Numbered from the stretch's first letter, positions 1 through 11,249 are shown. The stretch is DNA of 64,000 bases from Prionace glauca (GCA_037974335.1 CM075728.1:112959476-113023475), one strand, 5' to 3'. Program-made: numbers and translations. Notes: a model not told the origin generated them from the sequence alone.

Positions 1-19
1 AAGACAACTATCACCCTCA

Positions 20-720
20 GCTTCTCGCTTCTAGAGAGAAAAGCCCAACCTGTTAAGTCTTTCTTGATAATTTTGCAGTTCTGGTATCATCCTTATGAAC
101 TGTATTGACACCTTCTCTGATGGCTGTATATTCATTGTATAGTATGGAAACCAGAACTGTGCACTGTACTTTGAATGGGGTATAATCATATTTCATTGCA
201 AGTTTAATACTGTTTTTCAACTGTATTCTTCTATAAATGAATCCCAGTACTGGATTTGCCTTTTTTAATAGCCTTATTAACTAGAATTGCTTCTAGTAAT
301 TAATGTATCTGAGCCCCATAGATTCCTTCTTCTCTCCCTCACTTCCACTTATTATCCAGCCAGTATGTGGGCACCTTATTCTTCTTGCCAAAATGCACCA
401 GCTCCCACTATTGCAGGCAAATGAATTTCAGTGATCCATTTTGTTTAATAGTTTATTGATATCATATATTTTTGTCACTTCTTCACTGAGATGTCTACAG
501 TTTCCACTTTGCTGCCTTGTGCAAGTTTTGGAATTGTACTTTGGTTCCAGAGTCCAAATTGTTAATGTAAATGTTGAACAAAGTGGTCCCAGGAGTGACG
601 AGCACCACTTCCCATCTTTTGGCAGTCTGATTAGCTACCCCTAAGCCCTACACAGTGCATTCTCGCCATTCGGCCGTGTGTTCAACTCTCTTTTTAAATA
701 TAGGAATCACACCGGTTGTG
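20..720 (-). mobile_element. Old CR1-like LINE remnant
   Basis: The text 'aaccagaactgtgcactgta' and 'gaatcccagtactgg' corresponds to the RT C-terminal region of the minus-strand CR1 copies elsewhere in the window (compare 'gaccagaactgtgcacagta' at 6229). It is strongly diverged with no open frame, so it is old. Confidence 0.45.
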
Positions 721-899
721 CACCAATTTCTCTGGCACCATTCCATTTACAGATTATTTATTTATATAAATAGCTAACAGTGCCTCTGCTATTTCTTCAC
801 TAATTTAGTTTAGCACGCTAATATCCAATCTAATGCATTAACTGTTCAAGTGTAGCCACAATTGTTAGTGACACTAACTGTATCCTTCTATTTTGGCAG

Positions 900-1226
900 C
901 ACGCCCTACAGTGACTGTGATTTCAGAAAATATCGTGGAAGTTGGCACAGGGGGAGAGATGGCCTTGGGTTGTCAGTTAAGTGGATATTATCCTTGTGAC
1001 AGCAGTGCTGAATGGTTTCAGACAATCCCGTCACGGGGAGAGCCAAGATTATTACCGGATATTTGCATTGCCCCGCCAGTCAAAAACCCTGATGGAACAT
1101 GTAACATAACCACTGAAGTTAGGTTGGAACCTCGTGTAGAAGACATTGGCAGCATTTTCGAATGCCATGTCACACACAAGACATTTTCTGAGCCCCTCTC
1201 TGTAAAAGCTTCGGTGATTTTGAAAG
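900..1226 (+). CDS. Ig exon 1: C1-set-like domain, just upstream of the TM exon
   Basis: 109 codons between an acceptor (ttttggcag) and a donor (AAAG|gtcagt), phase 1 in and out, so the first codon is completed by the previous exon (G|CA, Ala). The domain shows a first Cys in MALGCQLSGYYP, Trp in SAEWFQ, the segment PDGTCNITTEVRLEP and the end motif FECHVTH. The DGTxNxT segment before YxCxVxH is like the C1 domain of B7-H6/NCR3LG1. Extra cysteines (YYPCDS, DICIAP, GTCNIT) could form a second disulfide, and NIT is an N-glycosylation site. Because the next exon is a membrane anchor, this is the membrane-proximal domain of any TM isoform. The partner is unknown. Confidence in the exon is high; the family name is tentative. 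Confidence 0.85.
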
Positions 1227-1494
1227 GTCAGTTGCAGTGACAAATGCAAAATATAACTTTTTTTATTCAAAAACGCTTATCGTTATCCAATGTACTGCAG
1301 TTTTTACTTTTTGGGGAAACAACTAAATTAGACACTTTTAGATGGATTTGTTTGATGCGGACAGCTAATGAATTTTGAACTTTCTTGTGTTTATTAAGAT
1401 ACGTTTTTACAAAAATGTTGGTATTTAACTCAATCAACTTTCTATTGATGTGATCTAATTAGATTACGTGTATATTATGAATAATTATTTTGTT

Positions 1495-1715
1495 ACAGTT
1501 CTAAGCATGTGGGAGGTTTATCAAATTCATAAATATGTATTTTTAAATATAAAATTAGCATTCCATCGAATGAGTTGAACACCTTTTCCATACCAAGCAT
1601 CTATTTCTGACCACCAGATACATCTTGATGACTGCCTGATCTAGAGAAAGTTTAATTGAATTCAATTTTCCACTTCTTTATCTGAACAAATCTTTTGAAT
1701 GGAAAATGACTGTTT
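1495..1715 (+). repeat. Intronic segment duplicated at 7215-7430
   Basis: The two stretches share 'aattcataaatatgt', then 'cttgatgactgc' and 'gaacaaatctttt', in the same order and spacing. The partner lies in the intron between the TM exon and Ig2. It may be an intragenic duplication or an unassigned interspersed repeat. Confidence 0.55.
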
Positions 1716-1849
1716 CTGAGACTTGTCTCCAATCTCACCTCAGTTTTTTTTTATATCAAGTTGCAAATTAAATATAGCACTGAAAGAGGCCATTCAGCCG
1801 GCTATTCTGCTGGTGTTTATAACCACACTGGTTGTAAGTTGGAGTAAGT

Positions 1850-2895
1850 TGGGCCTTCTGGCAATTCCCAGGCCAGCCTTGAACCCCCTTCCTGTCCTGG
1901 ATGGCTCCGATCTCCAACAACTCCCCACATGTAGTGACAATACCCCCTACCCTCTCAGCCCGCCTGATTTTCAGCTCATCTCCCCCCCAGCAGTCCTGAT
2001 CTGTCTTGATTGCTGGCCTCCCTCCAGCCCCTATCAATCCCCATGCAGAGTGGCAACAGAACCCCCCCCACAGGGCACACTCTCCTACTGGGCCCATCCC
2101 CTTGGCACTGCCCGATGCCTGGTGGAAAGTGCCAAAGTTTTCCATGGGTATGGGCACTTTGTCCCTTGGGCAGTGCCAGGGAGTACAGGCTTGCATTGCC
2201 AGGGTCCCCATACCGAGGGGATGGCACCCTATACCACCCGACCCCCTGGGGGGGGCCCAATTACCTCCCCCTTCACTCCAGTGGTGTTGGGCTGCTAGTT
2301 TCCCGAAAGTGGGGAGCTAGACTGAACCCCGTTGGAATGAAATACTGGGGTGGCACAGTGATTAGCTGCCTCTCAGCACCAGGGACCCGGGTTCGATTCC
2401 TGGCTTGGGCCACTGTCTGTGTAGAGTTTGCATGTTCTTCCCGTGTCTGCATGGATTTCCCCCAGTTGTTCTGGTTTCGTCCCACAGTCTGAAAGATGTG
2501 CTAGTTGAGTGCGTTTACCCGAACAGGTGCCATTAGTATGGTGACTAGGGGAATTTCACAGTAACTTCGTTGCAGTGTTCATATAAGCCTTACTTGTGAC
2601 TAATAAAAAGACTTTAACTTTAAATACTCCTTGTGGAGTAGGAGATGTTAATGGGCCCAGAGAATTCAGTTCTGGACCCTCTAATAGCATTAAAATGACA
2701 TTAAAGTGAGATGTAAAGTAGTTATCTGGTTTTCCCGTCGTTTTCCAGCACGAATCAGATGGCACTAGAAATCCGGTGCTGGGAGATGCGCACGTGGCGG
2801 GAATGCATGTGTGAATCCTACACATGTCTTGACGTGAGATTCTTCCACCACGCAGTGCTAGAAAATTAGCACGGCAGGGTGGGAGAATTGCCCTC
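1850..2895 (+). repeat. GC-rich interspersed repeat, copy A (split by a V-SINE)
   Basis: Matches the copy at about 30609-31572: both hold a segment with 'gatgcc', 'gaaagtgccaa' or 'ggaagtgccaag', 'ggcactttg', 'gggcagtgcc' and a final 'tggagtgaaatgct'-like block. It is interrupted by the SINE at 2343-2622, after which the repeat resumes and ends in 'gggtgggagaattgccct'. The orientation of transcription is unknown. Confidence 0.6.
2343..2622 (+). mobile_element. V-SINE (tRNA-headed), '...acttgtgactaataaa' tail type
   Basis: It starts with a degraded 'gggtggcacagtg' tRNA head with a B box (ggttcgattcctggc), then the V-SINE central block (tgtagagtttgcatgttc), and ends in 'acttgtgactaataaa' plus an A/T tail. 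It is inserted in the repeat at 1850-2895. Confidence 0.75.
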
Positions 2896-2934
2896 ATTGT
2901 TTCATTTCTATCTTGTCCAACTGATCTGTAACTT

Positions 2935-4015
2935 GAAAGACCGCTATCGGGTCACCTACAAGTCTTCTGGTTTCCAAAGATGATGGCCCCAGGCTATTCA
3001 ATATTTCATCAATAATCTGTTAGTTCTGGTACCATCCTTATAATTTTTTTTCCATACTTTCTCCCATAATTGTGTGTCTCTTTTACTAGTACATGACCAG
3101 AACTGTACATAATACAGTGAGTGCAACCTGACCAGGTTCCTATACAAGTTTAACAAATTCTGTACCTCTAGAAATAAATCCCAGAGTTTTCCTTACTTTT
3201 TAAATGCTTTTTGTGGCAATGCTGCTTTGAGCAATTTGTTCACCTCTTTGCTGAGATCGTCTTGCAGTTCTACTTCATTGTGTTTTTATGATTGTAAAGT
3301 GCAGGTGATGATTCTGTTTTTTCTTCACAAGTGCACCTCATTTATTGAGGCTAAAGTTTATTTTTAAATACCTGGTCTGCAAATATTCCAATATCTCCTC
3401 TAATTATGTTGCAGTATTTTTCAGTGTTAGCTATGCTCTCTTGATGTTTGGTATCAGTTGCAAGTTTTGATCTTAAGTTACTTGTTTTCTGTGAGCACAG
3501 GTAACAGTGTTAGATAAGATGGATGAGTTTGCTAATGCACTCTTGTGATAACAGGAGACATGGTTAGATGGGGAGTAGAGGGGATGGAAACTTGGGGCAC
3601 CTCGAGCCAATAGGGGAATGACAACACATAGATGGAACAGGGACCATCAATTAGGGGAGAGCAACATTGCAAAGCCATTCCAATGCTTGTAAAAAAGTAT
3701 AAAATGTGCTGCAAATCTGTGTAAAGTGTGCCTATTTTATTGGACACCCGGTCTTGCAAGAACGTTAAATAAAATATCTTGCTCCTTCGGAACTTGACTT
3801 GACTAAATTGTTTGACTGTGAGCTGCGTTTCTCACATTTTCATTTCCAAAATATCAGTGTAAATTATAAATAACAGTTTCAGCACTCATCCTTGTGGAAC
3901 ACTGCATTTATGTTACAAGTAACCAGTTTTCCAAGTAACACAATTGGGGTACAAACAATATAAGATGTTTAGGTTTGAAAATAAATGCCAATTAGCCGTG
4001 AGCACCGGCTGGCCC
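2935..4015 (-). mobile_element. Old CR1-like LINE remnant split by a solo LTR
   Basis: 2935-3484 and 3842-4015 read as consecutive parts of a diverged minus-strand CR1 RT region ('gaccagaactgtacataata', 'tttggtatcagttgcaa', 'catccttgtggaac', 'acaagtaaccagttttcca'). The interval between them is the LTR at 3490-3836, so the LINE predates that insertion. Confidence 0.5.
3490..3836 (+). mobile_element. Solo LTR, probably Gypsy-like
   Basis: A 347-base element bounded by TGTGAG and CTCACA and flanked by the same five bases (ttttc) at 3485-3489 and 3837-3841, as expected for LTR integration followed by LTR-LTR recombination. A TATA-like 'gtataaaatg' and an AATAAA lie inside in the usual LTR order. 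There is no internal region. It sits inside an older LINE. The family is inferred from the length and the 5-base target duplication. Confidence 0.75.
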
Positions 4016-4131
4016 AGAGCTGTGCTAAATATTTATTGACTATTCTTTATCCTGTTCTACTATATTACATGGGTGAATTGTGGTACAATTGAAATCAGTT
4101 GTGTGAGAAATATGAAACTTTTCTTTTACAG

Positions 4132-4248
4132 AAGCAGAAATTCGTCTGTCAACTTCATCAATAGTCGGAAGCGTGATTGCGAGTATTATTATTTCTGTTG
4201 CCTTAATAGCACTTGGAATTTTCCTCTTTATGCGGTTCAAATATAAAG
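4132..4248 (+). CDS. Transmembrane exon of the Ig gene
   Basis: 39 codons, acceptor ttcttttacag and donor AAAG|gtaagg, phase 1-1. The exon reads as a short connecting peptide (EAEIRLSTSS), an uncharged hydrophobic run of about 24 residues from IVGSVIAS to GIFLFM, then the basic stop-transfer RFKYK. This is a type I membrane anchor. No charged residue lies in the membrane segment, so pairing with an ITAM adaptor through a buried charge is not indicated. If the donor is not used, translation runs only into GKAAF and stops at TAG 4263-4265, giving a tail of about ten residues. Splicing onward to Ig2 would place Ig domains on the cytosolic side, so this exon is probably skipped or terminal (inference). 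I found no convincing AATAAA close behind it. Confidence 0.85.
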
Positions 4249-5380
4249 GTAAGGCTGCATTCTAGCATTGTGTGTCAATTTGGACAGTTTAGGGAATAGC
4301 CTTGACAGTAAGATGACACCAAAGGAAATTCGGGTTATGGACTGGGGAGGGAAGCTGTGCATTGAGAACTTTTACTGCTGGTGGGTTGCTATTATTGCAG
4401 CAAATTTGTGCATCTTCTGGTTAACCAATGGTATCTCAAATTTGCTAGGATTTTGTTTTTTGCTTCCGCTTATGGCAGTTCCAGCCAAATTTGTTTGCAG
4501 GCACATTGGCTTTGAAACCACTCCACAGGTTTGTAATGCAAATACATAATTGTTTTTGTATTGCTACAAAAAGAGAAACTGTTGAAGCTTTTTGTTTTGC
4601 GCTCATTAAGATAAAATCTCAAGAATGCCAAATTTCAAAGGGAACTATAATTTATCATGAAGAAGGAGTGCCGATTGATTGGCAGGTGAGCGTTGATTGT
4701 TGGAAGTGTTGCCATGGAGAATGCACCATTAACAGTTTGCAAGTTTTAGGTTAAATTGAAACTAGCCAAGTCGATTTTGCGCATGGCGTTTCTATGAGAA
4801 TACCCCAGAGAAATGTTGCACGCCTCCAAGCTTTTCTTTCATTGAAAAAGATGCAATGCCTGGACTTGTTATTTTTGTTCACAGAGGACATGACCGTCTG
4901 TGATTGTGTGAATAGCTGTAGTTTCTGGTAAGCCTAAGTGAGCCCCATTGTAAAAACCATCCCCCACCACCGCAACAGATGACCTTGAAATGGTTGTTAT
5001 AAATGATTGAAACAGCACAGTTTGGATTTTTAAGTAAGTGCTGCCTGATTCCAGAATTACGTTGAATGTTTGACCCTGTTTTCTGAGCTCTGCAAGCACT
5101 GGCTGATTGAGCGCAGTCCATACTCTGCCTGTTGAGAACAGCCAAAGGTTTGTGCTGTTTGTTATGATCCACCAGATATTGGAATATAAGGCCTGTATTC
5201 CTGACATCTCACTGGCACAGGAACTCAAGTCACATTACTCATTGATCTTTTTGGCTTAATGGCAGCATCCTGTTAGTGGTGAATGCCACTCATTGCTACT
5301 GCATGATAGCGGCTTGAAACAGCTAGCTTCACCTGTTGTTCAAATTCTTTTGATACCCTGTCCTTCTAGGGTACCAGAAT
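4249..5380. other. Intron after the TM exon, no recognised element
   Basis: I see no Ig-like exon, no coding frame with homology and no repeat that I recognise. The stop for a read-through TM isoform is at 4263-4265. Confidence 0.4.
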
Positions 5381-5384
5381 TGTT

Positions 5385-5725
5385 AACCTTGGAGCCTATT
5401 CATGAGTTTGTCAGCAAGCAATGGCCTGATCGGGGTAGCCATTTTCCTGCAGGAAAGCTTTGATGTGGCCTTTCTTGGCATCAAGATTTCATGAGCACCT
5501 GGCTCAGGACTTGTTACTGAGGTTGCCAAGAAGACAAATCTTGTAGGGTCTGGAACTGTCCTGTATCGACATGTATATTCACCATAGAAAGTAGGTTTGT
5601 AGCAGTAGTAGTAAAAATAGGTAGTAGACAACTGTCAGATTTCTCAATTAGAAAATTGAGGAAAGGAAGCTCATTAGATTGTTCTACTTCAAAGGTGAAT
5701 TTGAATGTGGCATGGAGCCCATTAG
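5385..5725 (-). mobile_element. Penelope-like retroelement fragment
   Basis: In minus-strand frames it encodes KFTFEVEQSNELPFLNFLI and YKPTFYGEYT, matching the Penelope-like RT signatures IKFTxExExxxxLPFLD and YRKPTFTGxY. Decayed. The CR1 at 5724 abuts or interrupts it. Confidence 0.6.
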
Positions 5726-7045
5726 AACATAGAACATAACAGCACAAACAGGCCCTTCGGCCCTCGAGTTGCGCCGATCACATCAACCCCACCAATCTAT
5801 AGACCTATCTATAACCCCCAATCCCATTAAACCCCATATACTCATCCAGAAGTCTTTTAAAAGACCCCAGCGAGTTCGCCTCCACCACCGACGACGGCAG
5901 CCGATTCCATTCACTCACCACCCTCTGAGTGAAAAACTTACCCCTAACATCACCTCTGTACTTCCCTCCCCGCACCTTAAATCTGTGTCCTCTCGTAGCG
6001 ACCATTACAACCCGGGGAAATAGCCTCTGAGAGTCCACCCTATCTATTCCTCTCAACATTTTATAAACTTCTATCAGGTCGCCTCTCGACCTTCGCCTCT
6101 CCAGGGAAAAGAGTCCCAGCTCCCTCAACCTATCTTCATAAGGCATGCCTCCCAGGCCAGGCAACATCCTTGTAAATCTCCTCTGCACCCTTTCAATAGC
6201 TTCTACATCTTTCCTATAGTGAGGCGACCAGAACTGTGCACAGTACTCCAAATGAGGCCTGACGAGGGTCCTGTAAAGTTGCAGCATTACCTCCCGACTC
6301 CTAAACTCAATCCCTCGATTAATGAAGGCCAGTACACCATACGCCTTCTTGACCACCACCTCCACCTGCGAGGCCGATTTAAGAGCCCTGTGAACCCGGA
6401 CCCCGAGATCCTTCTGCTCTTCAACGCTACTAAGACTCCTGCCCTTAATAGTGTACTCGTTCATCCCGTTGGTTCTGCCGAAATGGACGACTACACATTT
6501 ATCCGCGTTGAAGTCCATTTGCCACTTCTCCGCCCATTCCTGCATCCTATCTATGTCCTGCTGCAACTTTTGACATCCTTCCAGACCATCCACACCACCG
6601 CCGACCTTCGTGTCATCAGCGAACTTGCTAACCCATCCCTCCACTTCCTCATCCAGGTCATTTATGAAAATGACAAACAGCAAGGGTCCCAGAACAGATC
6701 CCTGGGGCACCCCACTGGTGACTGACCTCCATTCCGAAAAAGACCCATCCACAACCACTCTCTGCCTTCTGCAGGCAAGCCAGTTCTGGATCCACAAGGC
6801 CAAAGGCCCTTGGATCCCATGCCCTCTCACCTTCTCAAGAAGTCTTGCATGGGGGACCTTATCAAAAGCCTTGCTGAAGTCCATGTACACTACGTCCACG
6901 GCACTTCCTTCGTCAATGTGTTCAGTCACATTATCGAAGAACTCAACTAGGCTCGTAAGGCACGACCTGCCCTTGACAAATCCATGCTGACTATTCCTGA
7001 TCATGTCAAACCTCTCCAAGATGTTTAAGGAAATTCTTACCTGCA
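5724..7045 (-). mobile_element. CR1-clade LINE, RT 3' half (subfamily A)
   Basis: An open frame of 418 codons (7061 to 5805) covers RT palm and thumb: DVVYMDFSKAFDKVPH, SGVPQGSVLGPLLF, the catalytic FADDTK, then CAQFWSPHYRKDVEAIERVQ and the FFTQRVVSEWNRLP tail typical of CR1. The 3' end at 5724 has 'agaacatagaacataac'. The 5' part (ORF1, endonuclease, RT fingers) is missing, so it is 5' truncated as usual. The long open frame suggests a fairly recent copy. It lies in the TM-Ig2 intron, antisense to the gene. Confidence 0.92.
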
Positions 7046-7214
7046 GCTTCAAATATAGCAAATGTTTAATCTACTTCTCAGAAGTATGAATGTGGTGGGC
7101 AGTTAGGGGTCATTCTCTTAAAGAAGTGCTTCTCCTGGAAACCAACAAAAATGTTAGTAAGAACTGGGCCTAGAAGTGATAAAGTTGAACTCAGATGCAC
7201 AAGTGGCTGGGTTT

Positions 7215-7430
7215 ATAAGTTCAGTGAATGTTGTGGGGGATTTATTGAATTCATAAATATGTGTTTTTAAATTTGAGATACATTCCATCCAATAAGTTGA
7301 ATATCTCTTTCTGACCTTCAGATATGTCTTGATGACTGCATAATTCTTGAGAAATTTTTCAATTTTGCACTTCATTGCACGAACAAATCTTTTTAGTGAA
7401 AAATGATTCTGTGACCATTGTTCCCCATGG
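7215..7430 (+). repeat. Second copy of the intronic segment at 1495-1715
   Basis: See the entry at 1495. This copy lies between the TM exon and Ig2, just beyond the CR1 insertion. Confidence 0.55.
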
Positions 7431-7489
7431 TTCACTGCATCCACATTTATATAGATTGCCCAAGATGCACAAAAAGTTTTTTAAAAAAT

Positions 7490-8135
7490 TCATTTATAGG
7501 ATGTGAACTTTTGCTAGGCCAGTGTTTATTTCCCATCTTTATTTGTCTTCAGAAAGGTAGTGATGAGTTGCCTTTTTGAACCGCTGCAATCTCTGTGGTG
7601 TAGATATACCCACAGTGCTGTTAGGAAGAGTGTTCTGGGATTTTGCCCCAGTGACAGTAAAAGAACAGTGATATTTCCAAGTCGGGATGGGATGTGATTT
7701 AGAGAGAGCTTCCAGATGACAGTGTTCCCATGTGACATGCACTCTTATCCTTATGGATTGTAGCAGTTGTGAGTTTGGAAAGTGCTACCTAAGGAACCTT
7801 GGGTGTATTCTGCAGTGCATCCTGTAGAAGGTACACATCACTGCTACTGTTTGTTGGTGGTGGCAGGATTGAATATTTGTGGAAGGGATCCCAATCATTG
7901 TCCAACTTCTTCAGTGTTGTTGCAGCTGCACTTATCCAGGCAAGTAAAGATAGTCCATCACACTCCTAACTTGTGTCTTGTAGATAGTGAATAGAGTTTA
8001 GGGAGTCAGAAGGTGAGTTATTTGCCACAGAATTCCTAGCCTCTGGCCTGCCCTTGAAGTCACTGTATTTAAATGACTACTCTAGTTTCTGGTCAATTGC
8101 AACCCCCAGAATGTTGTTAGGAGATTTAGAGCTTT
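7490..8135 (-). mobile_element. LINE 3' region with RT tail (family B, old)
   Basis: The minus strand reads GNITVLLLSLGQNPRTLFLTALWVY-like tail sequence, and the + strand shows 'cagtgtttatttcccatc', 'gaaccgctgcaatctctgtg' and 'tacccacagtgctgttagg'. The same family occurs at 16000, 21270, 32540, 50295 and 53865. Clade not assigned; diverged. Confidence 0.65.
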
Positions 8136-8449
8136 ATGCATTATCTTGACTGATTCAGCACAACATGAATTGGCCAAATGATTAATTGAGTTGCTGCAAA
8201 CAATCCTGAGTGAAGTTTCTGATAAATACTTCACCTTCATAAAAATTAACAAGACTTGATGAGTGCAAGATGAAAAGCCTTTACAGTATATTCTCCTGGC
8301 CAGCAGCGATAATTATTTTTGTTGTTTCTCATTTATTCTTTAATGACCTATTATATTTTGAAATTTTTTCTATGCTCCATTACCAAAGATCTGCCTGTCT
8401 AGCACCCTTTCCAGGTGCTCTTTATATTTATCCTCACGTCTTGAAACTT

Positions 8450-8515
8450 CTGAAATAAAAGCAAAATACTGTGGATGCCAGAGATCTGAAATAAAATGCT
8501 GGAAAAACCTTTTGA
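8450..8515 (+). repeat. Short interspersed repeat with 'aaatgctggaaaa'
   Basis: Shares 'ctgaaataaaatgctgga' with copies at 23765, 34530 (minus) and 56325. It ends about 40 bases before the Ig2 acceptor. Confidence 0.5.
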
Positions 8516-8557
8516 ATGATCCAACTTGAAAATGCTTTGTTTTTGTTTTATTCCTAG

Positions 8558-8980
8558 TTGCACCAAAAGTGTCACAAATTCAAGGACCTGCACAAGTTGT
8601 ACACAAAGAACTTGCAGAGTTTGTGTGCCAAGTGTCTGGGTATCGACCCAATGTTATTACTATCAGCTGGTATTTCCAGAGGCACAATGACAAAGAAATT
8701 AAGTTGATCGCTGAATGGCAAGAAAACGATATATTCCGTTTCCCTTTCATCAGTGACAGGAAACTAGAAAGCACTGGTAATAAAAATGAAAATGATATGG
8801 CATGGAAAGTCAAGGCAGTCAGTTTCCAGAAAAATGATGATGGAACATTCAGCCTTTCCAGTGTTCTTGAGGTTTATCCTGACATCAATGTGGACAATAA
8901 TGCAAAAATCACATGTAAAGTGATGCATGCATCTGACAGTGAAGGCATCACCAGAGCGATTGACTTAAAAATTAAGGGAG
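8558..8980 (+). CDS. Ig exon 2: long C1-set-like domain
   Basis: 141 codons, acceptor ttttattcctag and donor GGAG|gtaagc, phase 1-1. It opens APKVSQIQGPAQ, has a first Cys in AEFVCQVSGY, Trp in ISWYFQ and the end motif ITCKVMHAS. At 141 residues it is about 30 longer than a usual C1 domain. The extra length lies between the Trp and DDGTFSLSSVLEV, roughly residues 45 to 90, and is rich in charged residues (NKNENDMAWKVK). The DGTF-SLSSVL strand resembles C1 domains of tapasin, B7-H6 and Ig heavy chains. It would be joined to Ig1 directly if the TM exon is skipped, keeping frame. No N-x-S/T site was seen. Confidence 0.88.
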
Positions 8981-11060
8981 GTAAGCTTTTAATCAAAATC
9001 TACTATTCCATTAGATAGAACATCTGAACTCTTTCCAATCTCCACTGTTTTGTGATCATATTAAATGTTGCAAACCCAAGACCTGCCACTCCTAGAACTC
9101 TTGAGTTTTCAAATTAATGATTAGTGATATTTGCAGCAACCTTTTATGGATGTCCACATGCTTCTCCAGTTGAATATTGCCATGTTGTTTCAGTGAGAGT
9201 GGGCCTCTTGACAAAGTTTGCCCTCCTCTCATAGATGACTGTGTTAAAATTACATGTGTTGTAGTAAAATTATCCATCTAGAATTCTATCTGAGTGTTTT
9301 TAAGTTATATGCTTACTAACTTAAGAAATAAAGCTATATGAAATTGAAAAGGTAAATTGGAGGGACAGCAGCACTGAAATGTTCAATATAGCATCAGGAG
9401 ACTAGAATATACCTGGAACCAAGGCTGTGAAAAATTGTAGAGGGAGTGGGGGAGAATTACAGCAATTCAGCAGAGAACAGAATGGAACCTTAAGAAAAGT
9501 CTTTAGTCATTAGTTACCAGCAACAAGGTAAAAAACATGTTGCTTTGTAGTTCAGTGTTTCCTCTTCTAACCCTAATGCCAAAACGCAGTCTTATAGATT
9601 TTTTTCCATTAATAGCATTATGATTTTTTTAATTAATGGCACAAAGTAGGAAAGGAGTGTTCTACCATAAATTATATATTTTTAAAAGGATATAGTATAG
9701 ACTTCAATATCATTTTGTAACCGTTTTGCAGCTTTTCTGGCCCTTGCACCCTTTTCACCTTTTTTTGTAATGTTTTGATTTTCTATCACACTCTAGCTCT
9801 AGTTTTGTCATATTTCTTTCCCGTTTATCTTTTACCTCCACTCCTTCCTTTGTTGCATTGTTTTGTGCCTCATCTAACATTTGAAAAATCTTCACTGCTG
9901 ATCCATGGCCCTATTTACCAACTTAAAATCATACCATCGTATTACCCAATTATTCTTATGTCTGTCTGAGATGTTGACAAATTTCATCTGCTATCTTATC
10001 TTTACTATTTCCTGGCCTACTTCAGTACACAGAAACATTTGTCTTCTTTTCCTTAACTTTACCCATATAGATTTTGTTCTAACCTAAGCCTTTAAAATAT
10101 CCTTGCATTTTAACAGTGGGATAAAATGCTTAATGCACACTTGACCTCACTTTTTTCCTTCTGCATCTCTCCTGAAGAAGCTTAAGCAGGAATATTAAGT
10201 CCCCAGTTTGTCCAAACCTTAAATAATTTTGATTATAGCTGCTATATCATATCCATAAGCTACCAGTTCATTCAGTTTGTTTTAACTGCTTCGTCCATTT
10301 GTTTACATACCACTCAATTTTGAGTCCAATTTTCTTTTTGGTTTATTGTTTTTTTACCTTTTTCCTAGTTATAAGTTTTTGCTATCTTTTTATTCTTTTT
10401 GCTTCTCATTACCTTAAAGACTCTTTCTCGTCTAACATTTTACCATTGCATTTTCCCAATTAAGCCTTCTGCTTCTACTCCAACGGCTTGTCCCCCTCTA
10501 ATCTCAAGCCTATTTTTCTCACCACTTCCTCAACATACTTGTTATATTCTTCTTGCTGACCTATTTATCCTCTTCACAAGGATGTTGGTGTCACTTTGGA
10601 TGGGATGAAGGCTCCTTGGCTTCAATTTGCTCCCTTCTGTGGCTTTGGTGCTCAAGTTGGACATGCTGTTCGTTTTCAAACCCATTGACTTTGGTTTTTA
10701 GCCGTAAATAAAAAGTTATTTTATTGATAGACTAGGAAATAACTGGATAGTTGGAGAATATGAGGTTATTTATCTGATTTTAATCTGCTCGAGGTGATTC
10801 TCAGCAAATAATGCAATTGAGTTATTGGGAGTGCCCCTTTTTGCCTGCCTCTCCCTTCTTTCCCTCTATTCCATCACATTTACAATCTCCTGTTTCTGTC
10901 ACTGCCCTGGAGTCAGAGGTGAGATTCTGACCAATTTTTTTTCCCCAAAGGAGTCTAGAATTTTGGAGCAATTTTGGGCTGGGAAAGCTGTTGAGGTTAG
11001 GTTGGTTTGAATATTTCAGTTGAGGTTGATAGATTTTTGTTGGGCAAGATCATTGAAAGA
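8981..11060. other. Intron Ig2-Ig3, first part, no recognised element
   Basis: AT-rich, with long T-rich stretches (9720-10600). I see no Ig exon and no clear repeat. Confidence 0.4.
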
Positions 11061-11064
11061 AAGC

Positions 11065-11160
11065 ATTGTTAAATAATGTCCTTTACAATCTCATGACATG
11101 CCAAGGCTCTTTACAACCAATGAAGTACAATTGAATTATAGTCTCTGTTGTAGTTATGAG
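11065..11160 (-). repeat. Fragment of the 52430-52700 repeat family
   Basis: 'caaggctctttacaaccaat' is the reverse complement of the family's 'attgggtctaaagcactttg' block. Confidence 0.5.
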
Positions 11161-11249
11161 TTATGGAGTCAAGACGAATGGATGGAGTATATTATGTGAC
11201 AAGTGAAGATGTTCACTTCAACAGAAAGATTGAAAAAATAGAGAATTAA

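Noticed and set aside
8270-8458. Hydrophobic + strand frame before Ig2
   Set aside because: No splice signals fit and it overlaps a repeat; hydrophobicity comes from T-rich sequence.
4132-8980. A single protein with TM followed by extracellular Ig domains
   Set aside because: Topology would put Ig2 to Ig7 in the cytosol after a type I anchor; alternative splicing is the simpler reading.
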